Under the pieces are notes generated by a model. It saw nothing but the letters and a program-made list of their open reading frames with translations, did not search any database and was not told the DNA's origin. The translations under genes were made by a program, and so were the position numbers. Shown here piece after piece: positions 62,876-64,000 of a stretch of 64,000 nt of DNA. Every line of letters starts with the position of its first letter. Within the stretch, counting starts at the first letter, position 1. Origin of the DNA: Acidobacteriota bacterium (GTDB lineage: Bacteria > Acidobacteriota > Terriglobia > Terriglobales > SCQP01); the NCBI GenBank assembly GCA_021818955.1, contig JAKASR010000002.1, positions 171,659 through 235,658 of the forward strand. The letters run 5' to 3'.

Positions 62876-63553
62876 ATGAAATTGCAAGGCATGGGGTGGG
62901 TGTTGGCCGGCATGATGCTCGCGCTGCCGGCACAGCCGCAAGGCCGTCCCGTCCCGGCCAAAAGCATGCCGACGACGGCTACGGTCGTCTTCACCGATAA
63001 TTTTCCCGGTTCTCAACCGTGCTGGTTTCAGGTAAGCATTACCGCGGATGGCACGGGGCTGTATGGCAGCCAACAATCGGCAAATCAGCCCCAACAATGG
63101 CTGCGGGTACGGTTTACTCCGGAGGATGTCAGCCGCGTATTTCGCTGGGCGCGGGCGCTGGATTATTTCCGCCAGCCGCGCCTCGAAGCGCGGGTCCGGG
63201 TAGGCTTTATGGGCGAAAAGCAGCTAGAATATCGCGGTCCGCGGCACCAAGGCGAGCAGAAATTCAATTACACCCAAGTGCGCGCGGCGGCGGCGCTAGC
63301 GGCTTGGTTTCAAGGCGTTTCCGAAACCGGCGAGCATCGCTTGCGGTTACGCTTCAAGCTGCGCTACGATCCGCTGGGCGTGCTTGCGGAGCTGAATTCC
63401 ATCCGCCGCGACTGGCGCGCGCATAATTTAGCGGCGCCGCAACTGCTTTCCCCGTTGCTGCAGCGCATTGCGTCCGACGAAAGTATGATGGGTGTGGCGC
63501 GATTGCGCGCGCGGGGCTTACTGCGCGATTTCCGCCGCCGCGGCAAAGGCTAA
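62876..63553 (+). CDS. Exported protein of unknown function
   Basis: 225 residues. N-terminal signal sequence about 5-22 (GMGWVLAGMMLALPAQPQG). The mature part starts with a strand-rich region (ATVVFTDNFPGSQPCWFQVSI, cut here) that resembles small domains reading out gradients of charge, followed by RVRFTPEDVSRVFRWARALDYF and a C-terminal helical, Arg-rich part (LRARGLLRDFRRRGKG). I do not recognise the family. Single Cys, so no disulfide. Start at ATG 62876 fits the -10 just upstream. Confidence 0.7.
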   Translation: MKLQGMGWVLAGMMLALPAQPQGRPVPAKSMPTTATVVFTDNFPGSQPCWFQVSITADGTGLYGSQQSANQPQQWLRVRFTPEDVSRVFRWARALDYFRQPRLEARVRVGFMGEKQLEYRGPRHQGEQKFNYTQVRAAAALAAWFQGVSETGEHRLRLRFKLRYDPLGVLAELNSIRRDWRAHNLAAPQLLSPLLQRIASDESMMGVARLRARGLLRDFRRRGKG

Positions 63554-63591
63554 GCCGGCAAAAAAGGCCGCACCTCGATTAAGGAGGCCGA

Positions 63592-64000
63592 ATGTCAGAC
63601 GTCACCGCCGTCTATCCCGGCAGTTTCGATCCTCCCACGCTGGGCCATCTCGACCTGATCACCCGCGGTTGCCGCCTATTCGACCGGCTGATCGTGGGCG
63701 TGCTGCGCAACACTGAAAAAACCCCGCTGTTCAGCGTCGAAGAACGGTTGCAGATGCTGGGCGAAATATGCCGCGGTTTGCCGCAGGTGGAAATCCGTGA
63801 ATTTGACGGCTTGCTGGTCGATTTCGCCGCCCGCGTGGGCGCCCGCGCCGTCTTACGCGGCATCCGCGCCATTAGCGATTACGAATACGAGTTTCAAATG
63901 GCCTGGATGAACCGGCGCCTGGCGCCCGAGTTGGAAACGGTGTTTATGATGCCGGCCGAAGCTTACAGCTATTTAAGTTCGCGCTTGGTCAAGGAAGTGT
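63592..64000 (+). CDS. coaD: Phosphopantetheine adenylyltransferase, N-terminal part (runs off window)
   Basis: Fourth step of coenzyme A synthesis: adenylates 4'-phosphopantetheine. 136 codons are present from ATG 63592, with AAGGAGG at 63581-63587. Nucleotidyltransferase motif YPGSFDPPTLGHLDLI (H-x-G-H type reads T-L-G-H), substrate-binding LLVDFAARVGARAVLRGIRA and DYEYEFQMAWMNRRL, and the start of the ISSTxVKE motif reads YLSSRLVKEV at the window edge. About 25 residues should be missing. Confidence 0.95.
   Translation, partial: MSDVTAVYPGSFDPPTLGHLDLITRGCRLFDRLIVGVLRNTEKTPLFSVEERLQMLGEICRGLPQVEIREFDGLLVDFAARVGARAVLRGIRAISDYEYEFQMAWMNRRLAPELETVFMMPAEAYSYLSSRLVKEV

Overview
The window is a 64 kb piece of a GC-rich bacterial chromosome. 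I infer an Acidobacteriota member, from the PadR regulator paired with a MacB/FtsX-type permease of the acidobacterial 'ADOP' shape, the XoxF dehydrogenase set inside a terminal-oxidase operon, the raffinose-synthase-like secreted glycosidase and the overall gene style. I found no rRNA, tRNA, CRISPR array, phage gene or transposase. Genes are densely packed, with many 1-4 bp stop/start overlaps (TAATG, ATGA, GTGA). The first and last genes (Nramp transporter, coaD) run off the window.

1-10.5 kb: an Nramp-type metal transporter divergent from a DtxR/MntR regulator, then gyrB, a tRNA-dihydrouridine synthase, an ECF sigma factor with a zinc-finger protein that also carries a bactofilin-like beta-helix, the pyruvate dehydrogenase E1 genes pdhA-pdhB, and an ArsC-type reductase. 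10.5-19.4 kb: a phosphate-starvation locus, pstS-pstC-pstA and a porin on the minus strand, phoR-pstB-phoU-phoB on the plus strand. Pho-box-like sites precede pstS and the porin gene.

19.5-29 kb: a Sip1/raffinose-synthase-type alpha-galactosidase, an NTF2-like protein, an amino-acid permease, an SDR, and an overlapping rlmH-cobO-accD-folC-plsC operon. 29-35.7 kb: PadR plus ADOP permease, then a cassette of small membrane protein, winged-helix regulator and DUF4173 protein behind a perfect 19-bp palindrome. 35.7-40.6 kb: a VOC protein and purQ-purL-purF.

40.8-46 kb looks origin-proximal: dnaN, a LolA-like pair, rsmG-parA-parB with two parS sites, and an AT-rich stretch with weak DnaA-box-like sequences upstream of dnaN. 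46-54.4 kb: a TlpA-like thioredoxin protein, a TolC/MFP/RND efflux operon and a DUF488 protein. 55.2-62.2 kb: one respiratory operon holding oxidase subunits I, III and II, three haem-c proteins (two stand-alone, one fused to subunit II) and a lanthanide-type (XoxF) PQQ alcohol dehydrogenase. This suggests that periplasmic alcohol oxidation feeds a dedicated oxidase. Subunit I lacks the usual D- and K-channel residues. The window ends with a LarA-like remnant, a small secreted protein and coaD.

The least explained feature is a dispersed non-coding repeat family. Six copies lie between 35 and 55 kb, all in the same orientation. Each sits at or just after the 3' end of a gene, and in three cases the repeat supplies the last codons and the stop codon.
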